Shown here in pieces: positions 30,338-41,800 of a DNA stretch of 64,000 bases. The translations under genes and the position numbers were made by a program. Below the pieces are notes generated by a model that worked only from the letters and a program-made list of their open reading frames with translations, was not told the DNA's origin and did no database searches. This stretch comes from Allantophomopsis cytisporea (Eukaryota > Ascomycota > Leotiomycetes > Phacidiales > Phacidiaceae): positions 186,001-250,000 of the forward strand of contig CP103024.1 in assembly GCA_024752435.1 (NCBI GenBank), read 5' to 3'. The stretch's first letter is position 1; every line of letters begins with the position of its first letter.

Positions 30338-32657
30338 CTAAGGCGTTCCAAATCCACCAGGCATAGTATAACTCCTCTTTCTCTTATGATTCGCATTTGC
30401 GAAATCCTCACCCCTCAAGTACTGAGGAGAATGACTCTGTCTACCGATATTTCCATTCCCAGCATTCGCATTCCCCATACCGGCGTTTGCATTCCCAATC
30501 TGACCCTGCGCACCCTGCGCGCCATTCCCGCCCTCAACATCATCAAAGTCCCTGCGATAAGCAAAGTCGCCAGGCGGGGCCATGGGGGCGCTGAGCTGTG
30601 GGGCGTAATCGCGACCACCGAGATCGGCGGGCGTGCGGGGGAGGTTGAAGTCCGAGGGGGCGGCGAGCGGGGCTGATGAGTAGCCCGTGGTGTAGGCGAA
30701 GGAGGCGGAGCGCGGGGTGGAGTGGTGGTGAGGTTGGGATTGCTGCTGGTGTTGGGTGTGGTGTTGGGGTTGATGCTGGTGTTGGTGTTGGTGGGGAGGC
30801 GGGTTAATCTGAGATTGATGTGGTGGTGGGTTGATTTGCGATGGGAGCGTGCGGTATGTTTGGGGCGCGCGGAGGTCTAGGCCTGAGGGCGCGTTGTATG
30901 AGGAGGTTGTTGAGGCGCGGAAGCGGGAGAGGGCTGCTGGAGAGGATTGTGGGGGTGGGGGATAGGACATGTTTGGGGAGGTGTGGAGGTTTGAGTCTGC
31001 TATTATCAATATCTCTTGCTTTTTTGTAAATCCCCAAATATCTCTAGGGACCCTGGATAAGAGGTGGCTTACTTGAATATGCGTTGCCGTCATAGTGGTG
31101 CGCAGATGTGGGATTGCTGCTGGGCTGTTCGGGTGCGTAGACGGGATGTTGAGGGCGTGGACTGGGTACATTGCCCTGATAGCTTCCGTAATCCAGATTG
31201 TCGCCTTTCCAGCTCATACTGGATCTGAGCGGGGATTGGAGCGTCTCTGAGCGAGAGCGGGACATCGTCTCGCGTAGCTGGAGTGGGACGAGTGGACGCG
31301 GTGGTCCGCCACGGTGGAAGTTGTCCACACTGTTCTGACGGGATGCAAAGGGGTTTGCGGAACGTGGGCCAGATGATACAGGGGATGAGAGGTGCGATTG
31401 CGAGTAGTAGCGGTCCGAGGAGTTGATGGAGAGCGGAGAGAGCACATCTGGGGTTCCAATGGAGCCGGGTGGTGCGTATCCTACGTGCTGGAAGCCAGGG
31501 GACATATCGGTTGGTGACATATGGTCGTCATGCTCATGACGGCGGAGAGTATCGAGCATGAGAGGGCGCATCATTGATGGATCGCCGTACGCTGGGACAT
31601 AGTCAATGGGCGAGGTCAATGGTGCACCTTGAAGACCTTGTGTCGCGCCATATGGTGAGTGCAGAGCTTGAATGTTATCGAACCCGTCTGGTACGGCTCT
31701 CATCTTCATCATGCGCTCGCGGTCGTCAACATTGAGACGCTTGATCTTAGCACGTCTAATCACGAGTCAATTTCGAAATCTTCTTGATTTTCCCAAGCAA
31801 GAGATCTTACCTGTTCTGGAACCACACTTGCACCTGTCTCGGGCTCAAGCCAGGGATCTCACGGGACAGGCGTTCACGATGGATAGCATCAGGATGAGCC
31901 TGCTTAGCAAACTCGCTCATCAAGAACCGAGTCTGCTGATGCGAAAGACTGACCAAATTTTGTCAGCAAAAATTATCCAAAAAAAAACCCCCTCCCATTC
32001 TTCCCCATTCAGTTATTCCTCTGGCAGTTCTTACCGAAATCTCTTCATCTTTCTACGTTCCGCCATACGCTCAGCGGTAGTCTTTGGCGGACCATCATGC
32101 GGGCCGTCATTTTCATCGTCCATTTCAAGCATCTCGTCATCATCGACGTCATCCTCGCCGTCACTCTTGGTTTCCAACTTGTGCATAGACGACTCGAGAC
32201 CCGAACTCTCATGCTTGACCTGGGGATCTGACGTGACGCTCAGCGGATTGGAGGAGAGGGATTGGGAGGTGGAAGTCGTAGAAATCAATGAGTCATGTCT
32301 AGTAGCCGGCTCGTTGTTCGCGTTGCCCGAATCGCCTGGCGGCGCGGAATCTGGTCTCTCGACTGTGACGGGGGCGTGAGCCTCCGCTCGGAGATCGATT
32401 GGATTGAGACTGTGGCGATGGCCAAGAGATGGGCGCGCTGCCGTTGCCTGTTCATCGGTCTGGTTGCCGTGAGGACCTCCCGTGCTGTTGTGCTGACTCG
32501 GTGGCTGGTATGGGGGAAGTGGCTGTTGCTGCTGCTGTTGCTGTTGTTGACTCTCCGCTGGCGGAGGATATGAGGAATACTGTTCCTGCCAGTCCGACTG
32601 CGCATTCAGCGGCTCGAAGTTCGACATACGCGTTGTCGGTGCTGACCCTTGATACAT
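30338..32657 (-). CDS. Homeodomain transcription factor
   Basis: Four exons (32657-32035, 31948-31811, 31755-31073, 30996-30338) give 700 residues. Introns of 86, 55 and 76 bp all have GTAAG donors. The homeodomain (about residues 199-260) includes KRFRLSHQQTRFLMSEFAKQ and, in the recognition helix, SPRQVQVWFQNRRAKIKRL; two introns interrupt it. This subtype is shared by ascomycete regulators of conidiation and development of the Htf1 kind, and the segment after it (ALHSPYGATQGLQG) fits that idea, but orthology is inferred. Before the domain lie a Q9 tract and an acidic region (SDGEDDVDDDEMLEMDDEND). After it the protein is Ser/Pro-rich, with a His/Gln-rich stretch (HQHQHQHQPQHHTQHQQQ). The ATG at 32657 is chosen because it opens the low-complexity arm; the frame is open to 32780, and Met at 32627 is an alternative. 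Confidence 0.88.
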
Positions 32658-34500
32658 CCCAAATTTATTGGGAGACCAACTGTGCCGATCCGTGTCGCAT
32701 AACCTTGTAACAAGCATTTGGAAGAAGAATTCGGCGGTTAGAAAGAATATAGAGAGCTTGGTCAAAAGCTCTGAAATCAACAGTGACTTGGATGAAAACT
32801 GTTTCCGAGTATGATATGAGGCTGGGGGCTGAGGATCTGTTGTCGCTGATTTGGAGTATGCCGTCGGAAGTGAACGAGAGTAATGGCCAAGAATGGCAAA
32901 GATAACTGATCACAGATCAGATGGGAAGAATGTCAAGCCTGTCGAAGGCTCTTTTTTTTTTTTTTGGAAGAAAAGACGATGCTGTATATCTTCTTTCTCT
33001 TTTCTCTCTTTCTTTTTCTCTTTCTTTTCGTCTCGGTTCTAAGTCGAGGTCGAGGTTCTCTATGAGCCTGTTGGAGAAGTAGGTAGATCCGAACAGAGCG
33101 AATCTGTTCTTTCTAATACGTTCCGATGGACAATGCAAAGATCGTCTGAGTGCAGTTGATCTTCCAACTTAATCCACGAAAGAGGCCCGGCTATCCTCCG
33201 CAATTTCGGTGGACGATCAAACTCCAAAGGTCGCTGGATGTTTCTTGCTGTGCTTCAGACCGCGTATACGGGTCTTCGATAGAGCTATATGATAATAGTG
33301 ATGGCCACCAGGATTGTTGGCAAGTGAGGGAAGGGGGACTGTATGTATGTATGTAGAACTGAGAAGGAATAATAATCTGCGGGAGCCCCAGGGTTCCACA
33401 GGCTGCGACAAAGGTGGTATGCGTCCAGCGGATTTTGAGACGAAGAGTAATCAACCTCCGGCTGAGATGACGTTGATGAAAGTCCAAAAGAAGGATTTCT
33501 GGGCGGAGGGGAAAGAAGAAAGAGTAGAAAGAAGGTTTTTTTTATTTTAAGAATCGAATTGGAAAAGCGAATGTGGTTTCGGTCAAGACCAAAAACAAAA
33601 ACAAAAGAAGAAGATGAAGAAGAAGGATGAAGAAGGTAAAAGTAGAGAAGAAAAGGGTTGATGATGATGAAGTTCGAGTTGAGTTGGGTGTTTTTATTCA
33701 AGATCCCCGAAGTGGCTAAGCCTTTGCTTTTCACTTGTTGTCTCTGCTCAAACACAATCTTGTTTCTTCTTTCTCCTTTAATCTTTTTTATCCTCTCCTC
33801 TTTTTTCTTATTTTTATGATCCTGTTCTTTTTATGCCACGTTGGATCGACGACCAGCGGAGGAGGAAGATATACAGAAGTTCGACACGGAAGTTTGGGAA
33901 GGGGAGTTTCGTGGTCGGTGGTTGAGGTTCTCAAAAGGTGGTTCTCGGGTTTCGTTAACAATGCCTGCGCGAGGATCATCATACATACATAACATGGCCA
34001 TTCGAACCGAGGAAGGTCTTTTTGTAATTCTGGACTTCGATTTCCACTACTACCACGCACACCCCGGCGGGTACAACAGTAGCTCTACAAACTATACAAA
34101 AATGTCGAGGGTTCTTAGTCGGGTAGTGGGGGATGCGTGGACATAGCCAACGATTTGAAGCATTGATCCACACGGAGATTTATAACTGGAGTTCCAGTGA
34201 TTTGACAGGGCCCGCACGGGTCACCCAGGAGTAGTGGTCCTAGTGTGATACTTGAGCGGAGAGAGCGAGAGAGAGAGGGAGGGAGAGGGAGGGTAGCGGG
34301 CTTGCGCAAGAAGGAGGGCTCCGAAGGATTAAGGTTGAGTGAGAATTGGGATCAATAGAACAATCGGAAACAGTCAAAGCAAAAAAGTGGACAAGGCCTG
34401 ACTACAGCAAGTTTCGTCTGATGAGTGACGATGAATCTTTTTTGGGTATGACGGCCGGGACATCAGTGCATCAATGTAAGTCAATCAGTCTGTGTGTATT

Positions 34501-34566
34501 ATGTGAGGTGGAGTGAGGTAAAGTGGAAGTGGAAGTGGAAGTGGAAGTGAGGTGAGGTGAGGTGAG
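34501..34566. repeat. GGAAGT hexamer and GGTGA pentamer repeats
   Basis: A run of (GTGGAA) units (about 34518-34547) is followed directly by (GGTGA) units (about 34548-34566). A similar GGTGAGGTGAGGTAAGGTAA tract occurs at 37881-37910 and another near 48090-48140. Confidence 0.7.
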
Positions 34567-34653
34567 TTGAAGATGTGGTGTGGTGTGGGCAAGGGACGAG
34601 GGAGATCAGAGGACGAGCGGCAAGCATGGGGATGAGATGGGATGGTAAGGGAA

Positions 34654-34690
34654 GTATGTATGTATGTATGTACATATGTATGTAGGTATG
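34654..34690. repeat. GTAT tetranucleotide microsatellite
   Basis: GTATGTATGTATGTATGTAC continues into ATATGTATGTAGGTATGG. The same tetranucleotide recurs at 33341, 36428, 38771, 39150, 43195 and elsewhere in the gene-poor region. Confidence 0.75.
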
Positions 34691-35270
34691 GTAAGGTACG
34701 GAAGTATTCTGATAACTATGATACCTCTGTATGGGGATGAAGACGGAGATGAAAGGGAGTAGCCATAGTAGAAGCAAGTAAGCAAAGTAAAAGGCAGAGG
34801 AGATGACTTTTGGTGTAAGTAGTAAGTACTAGTAGTAGTATGAGGTAGTAGATATAGCTTGTAACAGCAGACGCAGGATCAAGGCACACGCAAAAGGTAA
34901 AGCAAGCAGAGAAGTAAGCAAAAAAGAAAGATATCAAAAGCAGGAAAATGCAAGAAATGCAGCAGCGGCGGCGGCAGCACCATCCATCAGGAAAATATGT
35001 ATGTAGATGATGGGGTACACCATTATAGCATAGATAGACAGCCACATAAATGTTAGTTAGCTGCAAGATAATAGGATCGTAGCTGGGAAGAAAAGAGCCA
35101 AGGTCGAACGGTTAATGCAGAGTGCATACAGCCATGAATAGGTGCCGTGGGGTTGAAAGGCAGTAAGTATGATACCATGACTACCCATCCAATGTAAAGA
35201 GACTTTTTTTCTTGATCAAGTAGAATCTGCAGGAGGCTGGATAAGATGAGTAGTGTGAGAGTGTGAGGGA

Positions 35271-35344
35271 GTGAGTGTGAGTGAGTGTGAGTGAGTGTGA
35301 GTGAGTGTGAGTGAGTGTGAGTGAGTGTGAGTGAGTGTGAGTGA
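35271..35344. repeat. 10-bp minisatellite (GTGAGTGTGA)7
   Basis: Seven perfect tandem copies of GTGAGTGTGA (35271-35340) are followed by GTGA. The flanks carry related but imperfect GTGAGAGTG words. Confidence 0.95.
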
Positions 35345-35549
35345 CAGTGAGAGTGAGAGGTATGAGGTTACGAAGTTCGTGATGTTGTGTGGAGTGAAAG
35401 CTAGGGTTCTCTACCTTTTTTTCCTTTCTTTTTTGCCTTTTGCCTTTTGCCTCTTAGGTCTTTGGACCCGGTGCATCCATCCGATGGTAATACTACAGGG
35501 TAAGTTTCGATGTCGAGGTTGATGTCGATGTCAATGATAGACTCAAACA

Positions 35550-35600
35550 CCAACAGAAGCAGAAGCAGAAGCACAAGCACAAGCACAAGCACAAGCACAC
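35550..35600. repeat. GAAGCA/CAAGCA hexamer repeat
   Basis: Four AGAAGC-type units are followed by about five ACAAGC-type units, a hexamer array that changes one base part-way along. Confidence 0.8.
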
Positions 35601-36849
35601 AAACACCAAAATCAAGGTCATTGAAGAAGGAGAGTGTGTGCGGAAGACAAGAGGCCTTACTGAGTTCAACATTGATCATTATCTTTGACTAGGTTGAATA
35701 GCAGGGAGACGACGGAAGAGCTATGCTATCTAGCTTCTACCATTGTTTGGCTGAGTGTGGGGGCCGGTTTGTGCAAAAGGACCAGATGGGGATTCACTCG
35801 GTACGGATGATATGTAGGTGGGTAGGTATATTAGATTAGAATTGAATTTTGAGAATTCGAAGATAGGGATGAATGGGGGTGGTCGACACAGTCGCGATCT
35901 TGCTTGGTTGTTCTTTGTTGTGCTTGTCATGCTTTGCTTGGATGATGGATGATGGATGGATCAGGGAGGGGGAGCGGAGAGAGAGTAAAGAGTAGAGAGT
36001 GAAGAGAACGCGTGAGAGAGAGACATGGTCAACAAGGCCGATAGATCGAGGGGTGCAGTGCATCAGTCGGAAGTTGACGTGGAATCTCCATTGGCGAAGG
36101 AGATGCAGAAGGGGGTGAGGCCTTCTGCATCTGCATCGAACGGATAATGAGAGTTGACGGGTTCAACGCATGAGCGTTGTTCAAGACCGGGTCAACTGTT
36201 TAATCTCGATATGTGAAGTAGTGCACTCCCTTAGGAGATAAGTGAGAGTTGGGACATGGGATATTCCGACAATGACATAAAATATAGCTGGATACATAGG
36301 TAGTAGGTTAGATGGTCGACGTCGTTGGAAGGGCAGAGAAAGGATGTGAAGAGGCTAGGATAGATAGATACGAAACATAGCGATGACTTTCTTTTGCTAC
36401 TCATCATGGATGATGGTGATGGTCTCTGTATGTATGTATGTATGTATCAGTTTATGGTGGACAATACAATTGTAATAGTAATAATAATGAGGTAGTCAAG
36501 ATACTGTAGATAGATAGATGTCTGTGTATGAACGCATCTTACTCAATCGAGTCAAGAAAGAGCGCACATGTAACGAACAATCATGTCTATACGAGTTGAG
36601 TGCGAGTAATTTGTTTGTGAGAGAGAGATGATTTGTGTGAGTGGGTGTGAGAGGGAGTAAGTGTCAATGTTGAATCCGTTCATACATCCCAGTTCATACA
36701 GATGCGACCAGGTTAAATGGTCTAACTCTTCCGCTGGAAGAACACTTTGGTAGGATATACAAAGACGAAAGAAAATTTAAGAAGGGACCCCTGGACCAGC
36801 TCTCCTTGAGACAACGTGACATCCCGGACAACAGGACAAGGGGAGGATG

Positions 36850-36930
36850 TATTCCAAAGTATTCAAGGTATTCAAGGTATTCAAGGTGTTCAAGGTATTC
36901 AAGGTGATCAAGGTATTCTATTCAAGGTAC
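36850..36930. repeat. 9-bp repeat (TTCAAGGTA)n
   Basis: About seven copies of TTCAAGGTA with small variants (TTCAAGGTG, ATCAAGGTA) run from 36861 to 36930. They are followed by CTTTGTCTTTGTCTGTCTGT-type pyrimidine repeats to about 37010. Confidence 0.85.
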
Positions 36931-38375
36931 ACAAAGGTATTCTCCGTCTATGTCTTTGTCTTTGTCTGTCTGTCTTTGCCTTTACCTTTGCTTTGTCTTT
37001 TTTCCCTCCCCCAATCCTTTTCACCCTCTCGGATAGACGACCTTTCATAGGTAAGGTTAGTAGATAAGTACGAAGCTTGTGAGATAGTTGGTTTGAACTC
37101 TTGTATCATTCAAGGCATCAAGCATGGAAGAGGTACACGAAGGAGTGAGAGGATAACAAAAATAAGAGAGTGAGATGGAATGAGATGGAGTAAGATGGGA
37201 TGAGATGTCAGAATCGAGTGATGAACAAGCCCGTCTTTCTATCTAAGCATCAGCCATCAAAAGCCACGATAGACGCCAGTCAATGTCAGTGCCAGTGCCA
37301 GTGTCAGTGTCAGCCAGTCCAAACATAGTACATACCTGGGTAGCACTCGGATACCCTTCACATCCCAAACAAACCTTCATTCAAATCGGTACCTGAATAT
37401 CTAATCCAGCCACCAGATACCCACTGACCTCTTCATCTCCTCATTTGTTCAGATGTGCTTCATGACTGATTCACTACCGCGGAATAACCAACTTCCTTTC
37501 CTGTCAAACCTCGTATTTCAAAGGGGAAGAAAGAAAGAAAAGAAGGCGGCTCCCAACGATTCAACAAGCTTGCGAAAGAAAAGAAAAAAGAAAAAAAAAA
37601 AGAGTCAAAAAGATTGGTTACCCAGGGTACTAAGATGTGTAAGCACCGAGAAAAGAAAATGGAAGGGGAAACAAATAACTTCCGAGAGGGTCAAAGAGTA
37701 AGTAGGTAGGCTGAGTTTCCGTTTTTTTTTTCCCCTTCTTTTTCTTTCCCTTACTACCTTAGGTAAAAAGTCATTCTTTTGTCTTTTTCTTCATGATCCG
37801 TTTCTGGGTTCTGCGTCTGTTTTCCCTTTCCCCACTCTGTCAGATTAGTCGTTACTAAGGAAAACTATACGAAGTACGGCGAGGTGAGGTGAGGTAAGGT
37901 AAGGCAAGGTACCACACACGAACAATAAGAACTAGGGGACCTCATGTAAGTTGCAAAGTAAAAGGAGGGAATACATCCAAACGCAGCATACATGATCGGT
38001 ACAAAGAGGTAAAGTACTCCGTCAGCATGGTCATAGATTATTCGTCACGGCAGTCGGGAAGCTAAAAGAGGATGGATGGATGGATGGATTGTGGAAAAGA
38101 GGGTCCCCACAAAGCGAGCATTGAGGGAGGAAGACATTGAGGGGGGGCCATTGATGATTGATTGATTGATGGATGATGGATGATTAATGATGGTACCTGA
38201 CACTAGAATCTCGCGACATTGCACGGAGAAAGTCTAGAAGGAAAAGTATAGATTGATTTCGGACAAAATCCCAAATCTTGGACCTCATCCGGCCCCCATT
38301 ACATTGATGAAGAGGGTTAGTTGTTGGTGACTTTTAAAGTACATGAGATGGATATTCAAGCTTCAAGACAGATAA

Positions 38376-38462
38376 ATACATACTACATACTACATACTAC
38401 ATACTACATACATACATACATATATATATATATACATATATATACATATATACATATATGAT
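38376..38462. repeat. CATACTA / CATA / TA compound repeat
   Basis: Several CATACTA heptamers (38379-38410) run into CATA units and then TATATA with embedded TATACA to 38460. It is an AT-rich compound microsatellite. Confidence 0.85.
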
Positions 38463-38770
38463 ATCAATAATGACAGTTATGCACAATAAAACACATGACC
38501 ACGCGACGCTTGATTTTTCAAGGGCCCAAGGAACATACATCCATACATACATACGGAGTACAGCACAGCAAAGCAAAGCAAAGCAACTCAGCATATTTCA
38601 ACAGACCCGCACCCATCGGCAATCCACCACCACCACCACCACCACCATTACCAACATCAATCCCCCCCAGGCTAATATCAATTCAACAGCCCTGCTCCTG
38701 ATCCTACCCTTCACCCACGCAACAAACCTTAGCCTACCCAAAGAAAAGGGTCGTAAGTCATGTCCATCTG

Positions 38771-38860
38771 TCTGTATGTATGTATGTCCGTCTGTATGTC
38801 TGTATGTAAGTATGTAAGTATGTAGGTATGTAGGTAGGTAGGTAGGTAGGTATGTACTGT
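38771..38860. repeat. GTAT/GTAG compound tetranucleotide repeat
   Basis: CTGTATGTATGTATGTCCGT is followed by CTGTATGTCTGTATGTAAGT and then GTAGGTAGGTAGGTAGGTAG. This is an interrupted tetranucleotide array of about 90 bp. Confidence 0.85.
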
Positions 38861-41800
38861 ACTGTGCTGTACTAGACTGGCGCTGCAACCACTACTAGCA
38901 CCCGCAATCCATGCCCACGACCATCATCATGAATTAGCAAGTTTCATAAGGGCCGGGATGGGGTTGTGATGCTTGCCAGATGCGCATGAGCAGTAACAAC
39001 AAGCTATTGTGGCAGTAAGTGGTAGTAGCAGTAGCAGTTGCAGTTGAAGCTGTGTGATCTGACGACTGGATTGCAGATGTTGGGACATGCACTGCGGGAG
39101 GGAGGAATGGTATGGATGACGAGGGAGGGATTCGATTTTCTTTCTGTATGTGTGTATGTATGAAGGAAGGATGGATGGATGGGTGAAAAGTATGTTTGTA
39201 TGTATGTAATGTACAATACATAGATTGCTGGATGGTATATCCAGTACTCATCGAGAATATGTACGATATGTACGATATCTCCAATGCATATCATATGTAC
39301 TCCAGAGGATTTACATGTTTTACTGCCAAAGCTACTGTGTCCGTACATGTTTTCTACGACTGAATTCAGGTTTATCAATACTCCATCCGTCTCCACTGCA
39401 TGTCCATATGTAAGTATTCTCGTAGCAGGACTCCGTGAACGATGAAGAAAGTATGTACATCCATCCATCCACCAATTCATACATACATCTCCATGGACCA
39501 CCGAGCGAGAATCACCAAGCAAACTCCACAAAACACAACACAACACAAACTCACCAACCGATACGCGCGACCAACCCATGCAGTGAAGAAAATCCCCCCA
39601 AGAAGCACCTCTCCCTTCTCTTCTCTTCTCGTCTCTTCTCGTCTCGCCGCGCCCAACCACCCAGACAAGACGGCATGCTCATGCCGCCGTATCCAAGCAA
39701 AGCACCTCCAGCACCGGCTCACCCACCAGACCGCACCGGGATACCTCCTGCTGAGATGGGGGCCCACGCTTACAAGGAGGCTTTCCCCCCAAAAAGAAGG
39801 GAGAGGGGTTGCCAAGGAATCAGGGATCCAGGGTTCGCGAACACGTCTTTTGCTCTGCTCTGCTCTGCTCTACTCTACGCTGTACTGGACTGCATCCATC
39901 CCGAGGTGAGTGAGGTGAGATAGATGCAGTGGAGTATAATAAACACAACATTCCCTTTTCTCTCTTCCTTTATTCTTTGCCGAGGCCAATGAATCTCCTA
40001 TTCTGACCATGTGGGCTTCGAGGTGCGGTCACCAGCCCGAGGGTCGATGCGCGAGGAGGTAAGTCCGTCCGTCTGCTCTACATCCGACACCCGAGCTATT
40101 CTTATTTGGTTTGGATTTATGTCTTGCTGGTGAAGCTTTTTGGATGGGAGCTTGCGCTTGATTGTAATAAGGGTGCTAGTCAGGTACTGGAGTGCTTGGC
40201 TTGGGATGCTTTGCGGACAGCTGGTAGGTGGGAGATGCGGCATTGTCAGAGGAGAGTTTGCGCTGCTGGGGGTTAGGTCGGAGGTTATTCTTATTTGTAC
40301 TCCGACATACTCGGTCGGAGTGGAGGGTGTTTGTGCTACGAGATTGGGATGATGGCTTTGGGGGAATACGGGGTATGAGTGATGAATGTACATAGTAGAG
40401 GTATTCCTCGGTATATCTGATAATCTAGATATTCTACGAGTAGAGCGATTACGATATTGTATATTGACAGTGAGCTCAAATCGAGAATATCTATACCTCA
40501 ATTAGGATGTATCAAGCTCACCATAACCATAACTCTCACCACCAAAGACCATCTCAAGTCTCTCATATCATCACCTCATCCAGTTCCGTTCAATTCACTT
40601 CACACTCACTCCAACTCCAATTCAGCCCCACACCAGATCAAGACAAGCATCCTCCCGTATGTACATGAAGTACGGGACAAAAAAGCCACATCCACCCAGC
40701 TCATCCAGCGCATTCGCTTCTGCTGATGCATCTGCATCTGCATCGCAGCAGGATTCGCAGTAGTACATGTGCGGTATCAGTCCCTTGTCAAGACGCGGTA
40801 GCGAGTCTCTCTCTCTCTCCCATCCTCCAACATGCACATCGGGCACAAAAGCCCATTCATTCAACTATCTCATCGTGAAATACGCCATACCTCACGGACA
40901 ATGGATTGCCTCACAGACTATGGATTCCCGACTCGACAATGACGACCATCTCTCTGACTAAGTTCCAAGTCGAGAATATCTAGGCCAGAGGAGAAGCCAA
41001 CTAGCCGAGGTCCTGGGATCATGAATCTTGCGGTTTGATTCATTCGGTGTCGGTAGTCAGTGTGTATCCAGACACCAAAACATGATGGAGATGCGAGCTA
41101 GACACGCTTCAGCTGTGGTCCCCGCTGCCACCCACTGCCAGCGCTGGATTCTCAATCGGTCCCAATCCTTTTCCGCTGTTAGGCTGGACGAGCCTTACCT
41201 CAGCTGGGAGGACCCCGCTGTCAAGATTGATTGGCTTTTGTCTGGTAAGTAAGATTTGATGAAAAGACTCGAAGTGAACTTGAACTTGAACTCAGAGCTT
41301 ACCATGCCATGCCTTGTTATGCTGTGCTATGTTATGCTATGTATACTGTGGGATGGTGTGGTGTGGTGTGGTGCTTTGGGTACGGGGTATTGTATTCTCC
41401 CTCCCGTATACTACTGCTTGCCTCTTATTCCGTACGGGATGATTTCCTAGATGTGCGTCGTGGATACGCTGCATTGTACTGCGTACTTTGCATATACTTT
41501 GTTTGCATTTACTGACATACTCTATATGCTGTGCATGCATCCCTCATGCAAGTGTGCATTTCCTCTACTCCAAACAACTTGCGACGGATACTACTCTACT
41601 GTACGGACACAACGTCAGCAGCATCTTCAAGATCCCCAGAGCTGGTGTCGGAATCGCAACTACGTATACTCACCCCACTCCATCAGACAAGCCAGACTGA
41701 TGGTAATCTACACAAGAAAACAAGCTCCGTTTTGAGTCGTTGAATTGGCGCCTCATACTCAGCACCGAGGCTAAATGTACTTGTCTATGATGATGTGTGG

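Noticed and set aside
33841..34146. 101-codon frame starting at a non-ATG codon
   Set aside because: No ATG start, no homology that I recognise and no neighbouring exon.
35271..38860. Regularly spaced repeats considered as a CRISPR-like array
   Set aside because: The repeats are contiguous mini- and microsatellites with no unique spacers, and the genome is eukaryotic.
39004..39660. 218-codon minus-strand ORF in the gene-poor region
   Set aside because: The translation changes character several times and includes repeat-coded Tyr/Thr/His tracts (CATACATA). It shows no conserved motif.
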